DNA of 64,000 nt from the NCBI RefSeq assembly GCF_921293095.1, contig NC_060259.1:75636120-75700119 (forward strand), in the 5' to 3' direction. Position 1 is the stretch's first letter. Each line of letters begins with the position of its first letter. The DNA is from Ischnura elegans (taxonomy: Eukaryota; Arthropoda; Insecta; Odonata; Coenagrionidae). Below, piece after piece: positions 54,061-64,000 of the stretch. The notes beneath the pieces are model-generated. The model had not been told where the DNA came from. It was given only the letters and a program-made list of their open reading frames with translations, and searched no databases. The translations under genes and the position numbers were made by a program.

Positions 54061-54992
54061 TTCTTGATTCGAGGAAAAACTTTCATAGTGACATCCATAT
54101 GTTGAGATCATGGTCAGAGGTAATAAAAGTGTAGCATGTACAGCAAAAGTTTTATTTTCCGATTCCGTGGTTCAAAAACGTGAATTACCAAAGGTTAACT
54201 ATTCTTTACCGTTAATATTGAACTAAGAAGGCAGTGTGCAGCATATTATAGGTCTTGAAACATGTCTTTATCTTCAGCTAGGACAAGCCCAGTAAGAACC
54301 TCAATGTTATCGTCTGAAATACCAAATACTGGTACCATAAATGTCTAAAAATAATTACCCTCGAATAAGTAGGTGGCTGTCGAGTAGCGTACAAAGAGAA
54401 ACTACATCCGTTGTGCGAGTTATAAATACAAGACAAACGAATGAAGTCATGCCGAATGTCATAAAAAATTTGAGTATCTTGCAAGTTGCCAACGTCGACT
54501 TCAATAAATTATAACCGAGTTCCACTACCGCAAAACTCAGTGATAGTGTCAGACGTCAATAGTATTTGCTCCCATTACGTTCGGCCTTTACCAAAATTTT
54601 AAAATTTTGGTCTCGCGTCGGGCAGTATTATCCAATATAAAAAAATGATCGTTTAGTATTCGTTTATTGCATCCGAAATTGATCCGTTATTGCATCCGAA
54701 ATCTTGCCATCATTAATCAACTTCCAACGCAAGGCGAATTAGATCCGGAAAATATTTAGAATTTATTCGGCCCACCTTACTGATAAATAATTAGTGACAA
54801 ACAGTGTGCATAGAGCAGACACCAATGGACTTTGACGTAACTAAACGATAAATTTTTAATTCTCTGAATTCGATTGAATGAGAATATTAACCATTGGATG
54901 GAGCGATATTGCATTTGAATTCCATCAATCTGTAGCAAAACTACGAACATTGCTGAAAGCAAGCAAGCATTCGTAGTTTATTGCATATTTGA
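54061..54992. other. No gene recognised
   Basis: AT-rich with short frames lacking motifs. 54640-54700 repeats CATCCGAAAT twice (TTATTGCATCCGAAATTGAT and TTATTGCATCCGAAATCTTG). Confidence 0.35.
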
Positions 54993-55668
54993 ATGGGGTA
55001 GTTTCCATCATCAAAGAAAACGAAAGGCATTGATTGTGATTCGTTAACCACCATTAGCGTATTCATAATATAAAAATTATTTGGTTTTATAAATCCCACC
55101 TCAGACGAATGTTCATGGTCAATTTTGAAGTCATTTGAAAAAGGCCAGATTGGCGCCCATGCGATGCCACTCCACGTGACGTCACAGGGGTCCAGATGCT
55201 ATACGAGTAGTCATAGTTTTATATCGTCTGAGATTACCAATGCATGCATGAGGCACAGAGCTCAGGGAAACCTGTCTTAATAATCACCTATAAAAACTGC
55301 CTTTGGTCGGAAAGTTACCTTCGTTTGATAAGGCATTAATATTCCTTATTTAAGCCAAGTGCTACCTGCTAGCAGAGTCTCTGCTACCTGCTAGAAGCCT
55401 GCATCGTAGCGGCGCCCATATCCTCGCACTAAAGTGGCCTCAAACAGCAGCAGCCGGAACCAGAATGACGTCACTCGGGCTTTTCCCAGCATCCATAATA
55501 AGCCGTGGCATTTTCGCGCGCTTGAAATTTTTCACTTTTCATTTAATTGCGAAAAATAGGTATCGTCATTTAAAAATCTAAAAGTGTGAAATACATACTT
55601 TAGGAGTAATCTACTTAATACATACTTCTTTCAATTCAGGCTGTTAAAAAAGTAGGGAACCACCCTAT
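54993..55668 (+). mobile_element. MITE A, copy 6
   Basis: Ends ATGGGGTAGTTTCC and GGGAACCACCCTAT. More diverged at the right; contains CACGTGACGTCAC at 55173-55185. Confidence 0.85.
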
Positions 55669-56168
55669 TACGGAAACCTAAGACGATTAACGGAAGCTCA
55701 CTTGCAGAGGTGTAACTCCTATTTATACGAGGAAACGATAATTCACGCGAAAAAAGGTGGAAAATGATGGATGACCGGACTCAGCTGCTATAAAACAATT
55801 TTATTTGCTCCATGAAGTAAATTTAAAATAACTTGCTCATAGATTTTGGGAGTAATATGAAATGTTTTGTGTCTCCCAGATGTTTTCGTCATTCGTGAAA
55901 AAGTGAAGATTTAAACGATACGCCGCAAGCAATGGAAATAATACCCTATATCCGTGATAGATCATGATTCAGATGAGCATATCCAAAGCATTTAAGGCTA
56001 AATTATGAGGAGCAGTATATGAAACAGTCGGTAATACTTCAGCATTGCCCACAATTATGTAATGCAGAAACAAAAACTTAGTGCAGAACCAAAGCGTTCA
56101 ATAAAATGTTCGGCAATAAATATACTAAGCTTTACCTATCTTTTCTTCAAAAACGAGTATTGTTGCAT
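55669..56168. other. Spacer between two opposed MITE A copies
   Basis: Unique AT-rich sequence with no gene. The two flanking MITEs face each other and could pair as ~660-bp inverted repeats. Confidence 0.4.
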
Positions 56169-56832
56169 AAAAGGGTAGTTTCCTACTTTATTTTTATTGC
56201 CTAAATCGAAAGATACATATTATAACTCATAGATTACGTATTTCACGCTTTTATATTTTTAAATGGCGATATCTATTTTTCGCGATGAAATGAAAAGTGA
56301 AAATTTTCAAGCGCGCGAAAACGCGACGGCTAAGCATGAATGCTAGGAAAACTCAGTGTGACGTCAGTCTGGTTCCCGCTGCCGCATTGAGAGGTGACCT
56401 TGCGGCGAGGCTGATATGATGCACGCTGCTAGCAGGTAGCGGAGTACCCTGCTAGCAGGTAGCGCTTGGCTTAAATAAGGATTATTAATACCCTATCAAA
56501 CGAAGGAAACTTTCCGACCTTAGGCAGTTTTAATAGGCGGTTATAAAGAGGTGTTTCCCTGAAGTCTGTGCCTCATGCATGCATTGGTAATCTCAGACGA
56601 TGTAAAACTCCTATCTACTCGTATAGAAACTAGGTCCCTGTGACGTCACGTGGAGTGGCATCGCATGGGCGCCAATCTGGCCTTTTTCAAATGAGGTTAA
56701 AATTGACCATTGCCATTCGTCTAAACTGGGATTTCTAAAACCAAATAATTTGTATATTATGAATACACCAATAGTGGGTGACGTATTGCAATCAATGCCT
56801 TTCGTTTTCTTTGATGAAGGAAACTACCCTAT
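56169..56832 (-). mobile_element. MITE A, copy 7 (inverted)
   Basis: Complement of copy 1 throughout; ends AAAGGGTAGTTTCC at the left and GGAAACTACCCTAT at the right. Retains GTGACGTCACGTG at 56640-56652. Confidence 0.85.
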
Positions 56833-56907
56833 TATTATATAGATCATTCGAGAACGAAACCGTGAAAAATATGCTCCTTTACAAAAATTAATTTATTGTA
56901 ACTTACA

Positions 56908-57203
56908 CGTATAGTATGGGATTTGCAAGAGGCGACCGACAGTTAAAGCCATTGGCGCAAGGTTGGGGAAGGAAGAGTGGGAGAGAAACCTTGTCATTGG
57001 CATTGGCCCTCTCTAATTGGAAAGCACCCGGGGGACCCCATCCTAACGTCCTATCCGACGGACGGTGTGTTGCGCTTGAAGTATCATCCATACAATACGT
57101 AAGCAGGGACCTCTCTGAAAATTCTCTGCTGCCGCTGGGATTGGAACACCGGCCAACGGTGTGAGAAGCCAACACACTGGCCACCACACCAACCTGATCT
57201 CCT
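56908..57203 (-). mobile_element. SINE S copy
   Basis: The minus strand: GGAGATCAGGTTGGTGTGGT, GGCCAGTGTGTTGGC, CCGGTGTTCCAATCCCAGC (altered B box), TACTTCAAGCGCAACACACC, CGTCCGTCGGATAGGACG, and GTCGGTCGCCTCTTGCAAAT at the 3' end. More diverged than the 59.7-kb copy. Confidence 0.8.
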
Positions 57204-57324
57204 TAGGGACCCGGAATTTCGATCAAAATGGCAGTGAGCGACCTGGTGGTCAGTGACCTTACGGTGGAAACGTTTCATACATAACTCGATGAATTTGTGG
57301 AAAAAGTACCAACTCTCATTTTCA

Positions 57325-57395
57325 TTGAGTCCATGGTTCGAATCCCGGTCCAGGGGATGTTTTCTCCTGGCAATTCTTGTAAATTTCACCGATTA
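57325..57395 (+). mobile_element. Fragment of the 19.3-kb type SINE
   Basis: CATGGTTCGAATCCCGGTCC then AGGGGATGTTTTCTCCTGGC and AATTCTTG match the B-box and 3' part of the SINE at 19.5-19.64 kb. Confidence 0.6.
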
Positions 57396-57710
57396 AAATC
57401 GAAAATCGTGTTTTAAATGCCAAAGATCGAGGAAATTGAGATCAATCGATCGAGTTTCGATCAAAGCTTACTTTATCGACTTCGATTTTGCCAATTCGTT
57501 TGATCTCAACAGCGACACTATCGGCCTTAAGGATTTTGAATGCATAATTAAGATGTTTTTGTACAATTTCCTATTAAAGAAGAACCATATATATTTTCGA
57601 TTAATCGATCTTTAGCTCCAAATTCCGATTTTTGTTGAAAAGTCGAGCTTTTACTTTCGATTAAAAATCGATAGCTCGAAAAATCGATTATGACAGACAT
57701 TTTTCCACGA
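57396..57710. repeat. Stretch dense in ATCGAT/TCGATT words
   Basis: Numerous TCGA-centred words in both orientations (GATCAATCGATCGAG, TCGATTAATCGATC, AAAAATCGATAGCTCGAAAA). This resembles the subterminal word arrays of hAT elements such as the one at 9456-9919, but paired termini are not clear. Confidence 0.4.
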
Positions 57711-57714
57711 AAAA

Positions 57715-58300
57715 TACAGAAGAGTATCCTCAAGTCGGCGTCTAAATGTCTTGTCACCCACCGCACATTTAAAATGGGTTTACAAAACTCGCCACTCGTG
57801 TCTCTGACGGACAAATGTATCCGTGTTTCACGGGAAAATAATGTATAATTTGCTGTATTTACTAAAATTTGTCTGCATTATGCTGTGATCTATCAAATTC
57901 ATTACTTTTAAATGCTATTCCTCGCAATAACTAACATTATAGTGCAAAATATTGGGGAAAAAAGTGGATCGCATTGCACTCATCACCGCGCCGCGGACAT
58001 TTTTGAAAGCCGATTAACCCTTTATAACCCAATGCTGATTCTAAGTAACATCAAAAATGTTTATACTATCAGCTCTATTTAGGATATATCTAAACTAAAT
58101 ATTATTTTGTAGTGTAAATTTTAATGACGAAATATTTAGCTGCCAGGATAGTTATCATTGAGCGTAACGATTTCAAGTTTTCAAAATGAAAAATCTTGAA
58201 ATTTGATTTCTCCCAGAAACGGATCCGGGTTAGAAAGGGTTAAAATGCTACCGAAGTGGCAACAGAAATCAGCCTTCCATGGGATGGAATCGGTCATCCT
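57715..58300 (-). repeat. Dispersed repeat C, copy 3 (split by MITE B)
   Basis: The minus strand repeats the landmarks of 9268-10127 in inverted order: ATCCTCAAGTCGGCGTCTAA at the left, GGATACATTTGTCCGTCA complements, TGCTATTCCTCGCAATAA, and GACATTTTTGAAAGCCGATT up to 58017; it resumes at 58244 with ATGCTACCGAAGTGGCAACA. The only copy where the middle part (57840-57925) is present without a hAT or CR1 insertion. Confidence 0.8.
58018..58239. mobile_element. TTAA-type MITE B, copy 3, with visible empty site
   Basis: Lies between TTAA at 58014-58017 and 58240-58243. Ends CCCTTTATAACCC and GGGTTAGAAAGGG are good inverted repeats (one mismatch). In repeat C copy 1 the same position reads, as complement, CCGATTAAAATGCGACC with a single TTAA, proving the target duplication. 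Confidence 0.85.
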
Positions 58301-58570
58301 CCATACAGTCCCCTCACATTTTTCCATCACTAGTCGTATCCCGGGGATAAGTACTGAGTCTCGTATAGAAGTCACAGTCTGGTGCGAGGCAAGGCAGCTC
58401 CTGGGTCAGCTCTTAATATTCGCCCACGCCATGAGACCGCGAAGTGACGGGCCGGATCCACACATCGGCACACGCCCTCCACTCGCTTTTCGGAGTGAGC
58501 TCGCGATATAAGCAGGCCGCGGCGAGCCAGCGCGTGAAAGTAGCAATGCTGGTCGTAAACACAAATAAGG
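58301..58570 (+). promoter_or_regulatory. GC-rich block with TATA-like site
   Basis: Moderately GC/CpG-rich sequence with GCGATATAAGCAGG at 58502-58515, followed within ~30 bases by GGCGAGCCAGCGCG. It resembles a TATA-containing promoter, but no reading frame or exon follows that I can recognise. A weak candidate. Confidence 0.2.
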
Positions 58571-59732
58571 AAAGGCCTGACTGAGACGAATCGGAAATTT
58601 TATCGGTCCTTTTGGATTAATCCCACCTAGAGGTTTTTTTCCCCTCTAGAATTTCCTGTGTGTAACTCGCCCGGTATCTATCTGGGCTGTTTTGCCAGGA
58701 CATAGCTGCATCACCGCCATTCAGTCGAGAATAAAAAGGAGCGCTTACAATTACGGGGTATAAAATGCTTAAAATTTGAACAGCTGTTAGTGTACCGCCG
58801 CATATAATTCAATTGAATACATATCTCAATGACATCGATAAGCAACAATAACGTCTATCAATAAGATTCGAAGATTGCTCGGAGTGCAAAAACGTTTAAA
58901 AGATTGCAAACAAGAAAGCATGAGATAAGTACGATTAAATTCATTAAAAGTTTTTTCCACAAGAACTTTCAACGATATTTTCGTCGTGAGGTCAAGTTAA
59001 ATTATTATTTTCAATTTATTTATGACTAACGATCAATTAAAACTTAATAATGATCGATTTTAGAATGTCTGTTTAGCATTAGCCGTAACTTGATACAATG
59101 GTAACCTTAACTTGAGAGTAATAGGACGCTTAAGTAATGAAACGTTTGCAATAATAACAGTTAATTTAATTTCAGGCCCGTAAATGGTGTAATATGTCAG
59201 TATCGCTTTTCAAGCACCGAAACATCAAAGTAAAGATTTTAAACCCGCCTTAAATATAGAGAATCGTAAAAAACCGTAACTATTAACCACAATAAATATA
59301 CAACTCTCCTCTGAAATCATGTGAATGGAAATTTTTCTGGGTGTACAGCATTTTATATTTTCTTGATATTGTGAACAAATGTTATTTTTTTTTAATTTGG
59401 GAGCATCTTCATAGCGTTTTTTAAATAGATCAAATATTACACCAGTATCAACCAGTGAAATCTATATACGCCACGTAACATTTTTTTTACAAAATCTCGG
59501 ATAAATAGAAGGAAAATCTATGCACTTCGTCACAGCAGAACTCCTCATTTACATAGACACCATAAAGAATAACTTCACACTGGATAAACAATTACAGGGT
59601 TGCAAAGCCGGCGTTAATTATAGAAAATCTTTAATAAATTTCAACAATTTACCAATTAGATAATACAACCACAAGCTTACCTCGTGCGGATGCAAATATT
59701 TCTGAGTTATAATAATTTTTACTTTCTTTAGA
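58571..59732. other. No gene recognised
   Basis: AT-rich unique sequence. Small dyad CTAGAGGTTTTTTTCCCCTCTAG at 58628-58650. No open frames of note. Confidence 0.35.
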
Positions 59733-60038
59733 GGGGATCGGGTTGGTGTGGTGGCTAGAGTGTTGGCTTTCCACCCGGTGGGCTCGGGTTCAAATCCCGG
59801 CAGCGGCAGATAATTTTCAGAGACTGCCCGATCCCTGCTTGAATGTTGTGTGGAGGACATTTGAAGTGCAACACTCCGTCCGTCGGATGGGAAGTTAAGC
59901 CGTGGTCCCCTTGGCGCCTTTCGTTAAGAGCAGGCTAATGCCGGCGCCGGGTTTCTCTCCATCCTCCCTTACCTACCCTTTCCTCATGGCGCAAATGACC
60001 TCAGCTGTCGGTCGGCTCCTCCAAATACCATACCATAC
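59733..60038 (+). mobile_element. SINE S, full-length copy
   Basis: Head GGGGATCGGGTTGGTGTGGT, GGCTAGAGTGTTGGCTTTCC, then GGGTTCAAATCCCGG (B box); body with CAGAGACTGCCCGATCCCTG, CCGTCCGTCGGATGGGAAGT, GCCGGCGCCGGGTTTCTCTC; 3' end in CAAATACCATACCATAC. Flanks CTTTAGAG and TTTTTAGAT give an approximate TTTAGA duplication. Other pieces at 34211/35587 and 56908. Confidence 0.85.
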
Positions 60039-60347
60039 TTTTTTTAGATTTTGAGCGTGCGCTATAAAAAAAAATGTTGGAAACACCTCCATAAACTGTT
60101 TCGCAAGTGTAAAGAAAATGATACCAGCATCAAGCAGTGAGACCTATCTTCGCAAAACAACTTAATTTTTTGTGAACTCTTGAATAAATAAACGGAAAAT
60201 ATATGCACTATGATACGAGCAGTACTGTTTATTCGTCGAGATTCCTTTAACTCATCCTAACCCAATTCTGCTTCTAAGTAACATCGAAAATGTATATATA
60301 TTTTCAGCTCTATACAGGAAAGATATAAACTACGCGTTCTGTTTGCG

Positions 60348-60541
60348 TGGCCAGGAATTTCGTTCGGGGGGGGGTCCAAAACCAGGGGGGGGAATTTTTG
60401 AAAAACGAAAAATTTAGAGAAATGTTTTGTTAATTAATGATTTTTCAATATTGTTTTATTTTATGAAGGAAAAATAATTGTGTTTTTATATGTCAGGGGG
60501 AGAGGGGTCCAGACCTCTCCCTAGCCACTGACGCGTCCTCT
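60348..60541. mobile_element. G-rich element nested in MITE B
   Basis: GCGTGGCCAGGAATTTCGTT followed by G runs at the left; AGGGGTCCAGACCTCTCCCT then AGCCACTGACGC at the right. The ends GCGTGGCCAGG and CTAGCCACTGACGC are partly inverted. Similar in style to 16609-17097 and 38328-38543. Confidence 0.5.
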
Positions 60542-60594
60542 TGAGCTGTAAAGTTTAATGGCAAAATATGTAGCTGGCATAATAAAAGGGTGGT

Positions 60595-60910
60595 TTCCTT
60601 TTATTTTTTTATTGCCTAAATCGAAAGATTATTACTCGTGGAGTACGTATTTGACGCTTTTAGATTTTTAAATGACGATATCTATTTTTCGCGATAAAAC
60701 GAAAAGTGAAAATTTTCAAGCGCGCGGAATCGCGACGGCTAAGTAGGAATGCTGGGAAAAGTCCGTGTGACGTATTTCTCTTTCCAGCTGTGGCCGTGTG
60801 AGGTGACCTTGGGGCGAGGCTCTGAGCGCTGATACGATGCAGGCTGCTAGCAGGTAGCAGAGTTCGCAATCAATGCATTTCGTTTTCCTCGATGAAGGAA
60901 ACTACCCTAT
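60595..60910 (-). mobile_element. MITE A, copy 8, internally deleted
   Basis: The left half matches the right end of copy 1 in complement (AAAGGGTGGTTTCC, CGCGATAAAACGAAAAGTGA, CAAGCGCGCGGAATCGCGAC). After GCTGCTAGCAGGTAGCAGAG it jumps to TTCGCAATCAATGCATTTCG and the other end GGAAACTACCCTAT. About 350 bp of the middle is missing. Confidence 0.8.
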
Positions 60911-61002
60911 TATGATTGAGTAGAAAGTTTTCACATTTAAAAAAAACGAGAAGTCTAAAATTTAATTTCTTCCCGAAGCAGCTCAGGTTTAGAATGAGTT
61001 AA

Positions 61003-62095
61003 GAAAATTCTAGTATTGGATAAACAATTATTGAACAGTACAATCTAGGAAAGAGAATGGAAATAATATAAATAATATATAATAATTACAAATAAATTGT
61101 TTTATTACTCCAAAAAAATAAAAAGTACAGAATAGAATTAATTACATAAAACGGAGTAACTTTAGGTAGCCATTAAGGACAACCTGTTTTATGGCTACCA
61201 TCATTGACATAGGGTCATACTGACAAAGAAACATTTTAGGCACGGCATTTGAATTGAAGTAAGTACGTACATGTATTGCATGGTATTATATCATAGAAAA
61301 ATATCCTCCATACTTTTCATTCTAAACATCCAAGACTGTATATATTTCATAATTGCGTTATTATTTTTTGCTTTCAGACATGAAACAGGTAATAAGTTAT
61401 ACACTTTTGGGCTTATAAATAAGAAACAACGTTAATACAGCGTAAGGTTAGGTCTTGGTAAAGTAATACGTGATGTCTTTATGGTAAATCTTTATAGTAT
61501 CTCTAGGTAAAGTAATCGTAATATATCTTTACAAGAGCCCGCGGAGATGAAGAGAAATTTCATTGGCAGTCACAGTCACAGTGCGTGCGGAGAGAGTCAA
61601 GCTAGTGAGCCGTGAAGAGTGATGACGAGAAATGGGAGCAATTCGAAATGGATTGCAAAATTACGGCATTGAACATCGTCGTCCAGTTGAGGATTTCAAC
61701 ACTGATTTCCGGAGACGGACACGGCTGCTCTTCTCCCGTCAAAAAGATTTCTATTCTTGGATCCATCACGCAAAAGTCGAACGGCTGACAGTAAACGCGT
61801 TTTCCCTTTCACTATAGGGTATGATTTGAAACCTTTGATCATTTCGCCGAGCTTTGAACGACAACTTAGGCTCAACAGGTTGGACTAGTTAAAGATGCTT
61901 CTTCCTGAAACACTCGGGATCATGTTTTTGAATGTACTTTCGTATTCATTTGAGGAACAAACAAGCATTGCGTTTTATACCAAAGTGTAGGAAGAATGGA
62001 GGAGAAAGTCTATGAGATAAACTCTCGCATCTAGGGCTATTACCTCATTAACCAAATTCTGAATCGCTAGGCCGCCACGCTTCTCTGTGTAGCTC
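61003..62095. other. No gene recognised; possible leader-like stretch at 61540-61820
   Basis: AT-rich to ~61530. 61540-61820 is more balanced, with CAGTCACAGTCACAGTGCGT at 61570 and an ATG at 61632 opening 61 codons without a known domain. It could be a non-coding exon or chance. Confidence 0.25.
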
Positions 62096-63080
62096 ATGAG
62101 AAGCATTAATATCATCCACGTTATCGTCTTTTGTCACGAAAAAGCTATCATCGCTATGGCCATTAATATTTTTATTGGCAACATTGCGATCAAAAACATT
62201 ATTGTCATCAACATTGTTGCCATCGACAATGTTGTCGTCAGCTCAGTCAAAATCAAAACTGTTATCGAAACATTCATGTCATTGATACTGTTGCTATCGA
62301 CATCTCTGTTATTGGCACTGCTGTTTTTCATATTTCTGTGATTGGCATTGTTGTCAATGACAATGTTGCCATCGACATTTCTTTTATTGGCATTGCAGTC
62401 TTTGATAGTGTTGTCTTTGACATGTTTGTCTTTGACGTTGTTGTCATCGACTGTTATAACTGCCATTGACTTAGATCTGATCGAACTTATCGCCATACAT
62501 ATAGTTGACATCGGCATAGCTGCAATTAATTGCTATCAACAGTATTGTCAACATCAACATCGCTGTCATAGCTATAGTGTTATCATCATTGTTGTAATTA
62601 GTATTGATGCCCACTGCATTGTTGCCAATAACCCGGCCATCACCTCGGTCGTCTGGGTCACCAGGCTGTCATCAGCATTGTTGCCACTGACAATGTCGTC
62701 GTCATTACAGTTACTATCAAAATTGTTATCAAAAACATCGTTGCCTTTGACATTATTGCCATCAAAATTTCAGTCATTGACACTATGTGATCGACCTTAT
62801 TGCCATGCATATAGTTGCTATCGGTACTGTTGCAATCAATTGTTAACATTAATATTGTCGCCATCAACATCGCTGTCATAGCTATAGTATTATGATCATT
62901 GTTGCCATCGACATTTAGGTCAATGATATTACCGTCATCTACCTCATTGTCATGCTGTCATCGGTATTCAATTGTTATCAGCAATGTTGTCGCCATCAAC
63001 ATAGCTGTCATGGCTATGGCGCTATCATCATTGTTGCCATCCGCATTCATGACCCCAGAATTGTTGACAACAACCCTACC
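62096..63080 (+). repeat. Degenerate codon-periodic repeat (GTTGTCATCGACATT-like)
   Basis: About 1 kb built from variants of ATTGTTGCCATCGACA, with a loose 15-18-bp, 3-divisible spacing. Because stop codons are rare in the motif, both strands show long frames (62342-62881 +, 62134-62517 -). Their translations are low-complexity Ile/Val/Leu or Asn/Asp-rich and are artefacts. It ends against the CpG-rich block. Confidence 0.75.
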
Positions 63081-63099
63081 ATCACCATTGTCGCCTAGG

Positions 63100-63620
63100 T
63101 CGGCAGCAGGATGGTCACCCCCCTCCGCCCACCGTCCACCCTCACGCAGCAGCCCTTTCGCTCCGTCCACCAAAAGCCGCTCTGACTCAATCGCGGATCG
63201 CACGCGCGAACAATGGGAGCCGTCCGTGATGGAGCCGCCGACCACCCACTCCCGCCACCACCACCCGGCAGAGAAGGGGGAGAGAGTCGCGCGCGCCACG
63301 CCCACTGGGCGCCCCAGTGCTGCGGCCCGCCCCTCCGAGGGCGAGGCGGGGCGCGCCCTCCCCGCCCCACCCCGCCGCTCTCTCGGACATCCCGGGCGGC
63401 CTCCGCACTCTCTCATTTGCCGCTCACCGCCCCAACGTGCGGCTTCTCGCCTCCAGCCAAGACCAAGCCGCCGCCGCTCGCAAAGACAAACCCCCTTGCC
63501 GCGGCGCCGAACACATCCGAACGAGACCACCTCTCATAGAGACCTCTCTCATCTTCAAGACCCCCTTCTCCGCGGCTGCCGGACCTCGTGTTTCGTGTGC
63601 CCCGTGACTCTACCAGCACA
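63100..63620 (+). promoter_or_regulatory. CpG-rich promoter-like block
   Basis: The most GC- and CpG-rich segment of the window (for example GCGCGCGCCACGCCC at 63287-63302 and GGGCGAGGCGGGGCGCGCCC at 63339-63358). It contains GGGCGG/CCGCCC-type GC boxes and lies just upstream of a leader ending in a strong donor site. Frames of 70-246 codons on both strands are a by-product of composition. No TATA box was identified. Confidence 0.55.
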
Positions 63621-63971
63621 ACCGGACGGTGACCCGTGATATTTTGGTGCCTCAAGTTGTATCTTGGTTGTTGTTGTTTACCGATCTTGGAACAACCGAA
63701 CAGTGTGATTGAGCAGTGACAGTTGCGTTTGCTGTTGGGTTTTTTTAAATTTGTTGTTGTGATAGCTGTCGGATCGGTGAGACCCGTTGTTGATACACTG
63801 ACATAACTCGTGGAAGACCGTTCCAGTCGGTCTATCCGGTGTGCCTCTGAGGAAGTGGTGATGTGAAATAGTTACTAGTTACCCAGGAAGGACAGAGCTG
63901 ACAGTCCCCTACCGAGAGACAGCCTGCTTCTTTCCTTCTGCAGTGAGGAGTATTCTTGAGGAGAGACTCAA
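63600..63971 (+). other. Probable 5' non-coding exon with 3' donor site
   Basis: Leader-like, stop-rich sequence downstream of the CpG block ends in GACTCAA|GTAAGTG: donor GTAAGT at 63972-63977, a full match to the consensus. The start is not defined; AGTGTGATTGAGCAGTGACA near 63700 has initiator-like CAGTG words. Just after the donor the sequence turns AT-rich (ACTTTAAATTTTTC), as in an intron. The gene and its product lie beyond the window. Confidence 0.5.
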
Positions 63972-64000
63972 GTAAGTGAAGACTTTAAATTTTTCATCGA

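Larger units (their letters stand above)
60251..60998. mobile_element. TTAA-type MITE B, copy 4, with nested insertions
   Basis: Between TTAA at 60247-60250 and 60999-61002. Its own sequence is in three pieces: 60251-60347 (CTCATCCTAACCC, TTCTAAGTAACATCGAAAAT), ~60542-60594 (GTTTAATGGCAAAATATGTA) and 60911-60998 (TATGATTGAGTAGAAAG to CAGGTTTAGAATGAG). A G-rich element lies in the first gap and MITE A in the second. Confidence 0.75.

Noticed and set aside
59733..59830. tRNA gene with intact B box
   Set aside because: It is the head of SINE S, present in several copies with a common 3' body.
62342..62881. 179-codon frame and its 127-codon opposite-strand partner
   Set aside because: Both arise from a repeat whose spacing is a multiple of three; the residues are low-complexity.
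62899..63639. 246-codon open frame on the + strand
   Set aside because: It runs from the periodic repeat into CpG-rich DNA that is open in several frames on both strands; the Pro/Arg/Ser-rich translation reflects composition only.

Overview
This window looks like intergenic or intronic DNA from a large, AT-rich, transposon-laden animal genome, most likely an arthropod. The evidence is the repeat spectrum: CR1/Daphne-like, RTE-like and R4/Dong-like non-LTR elements, a Penelope-like element (PLE) with hammerhead ribozyme motifs, several tRNA-derived SINE families, and piggyBac-, hAT-, PIF/Harbinger- and pogo-type non-autonomous DNA elements. I see no complete host protein-coding gene, no rRNA, no functional tRNA gene and no CRISPR. 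I cannot name the species.

Host-gene signals are few. (i) 1-238 is open and GC-rich and could be an exon entering from the left. (ii) 13174-13290 has an acceptor-like tract, an ATG with 19 codons, then CAG|GTGAAT; the peptide resembles the N-terminus of the splicing factor SMNDC1/SPF30. (iii) 63100-63971 is a GC/CpG-rich promoter-like block followed by a leader ending at CAA|GTAAGT (donor at 63972), so a gene probably starts at the right edge and runs out on the + strand. (iv) GC-rich blocks near 4.3, 21.6, 51.1 and 58.4 kb are unexplained.

Layout. 2.3-5.3 kb: non-LTR 3' ends. 5.6-7.6 kb: ~250-bp tandem satellite carrying a piggyBac-type insertion. 7.9-12.8 kb: DNA elements and dispersed repeats. 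13.2-15.7 kb: candidate exon, then non-LTR and MITE copies. 16-17.3 kb: an RTE fragment carrying a hammerhead insertion and a hAT element, the latter carrying a SINE. 18.3-21.3 kb: non-LTR ends and an inverted SINE dimer. 23.8-24.2 kb: inverted hammerhead element. 27.7-29.2 kb: two head-to-tail R4/Dong-like endonuclease ends joined by TAA repeats. 32-36 kb: large TIR elements and a split SINE. 36.3-43.5 kb: mixed repeats. 44.9-45.9 kb: PLE 3' end (RT end, GIY-YIG, hammerhead). 46-61 kb: pogo-like, MITE, SINE and CR1-like copies. 62.1-63.1 kb: degenerate codon-periodic repeat just upstream of the promoter-like block.

The most interesting signal is a set of short insertions at 16.1, 23.8, 52.2 and probably 36.4 kb. 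Each has inverted-repeat arms and a 10-13-bp target duplication, and each carries an intact or decayed hammerhead ribozyme core like the one in the PLE at 45.8 kb.
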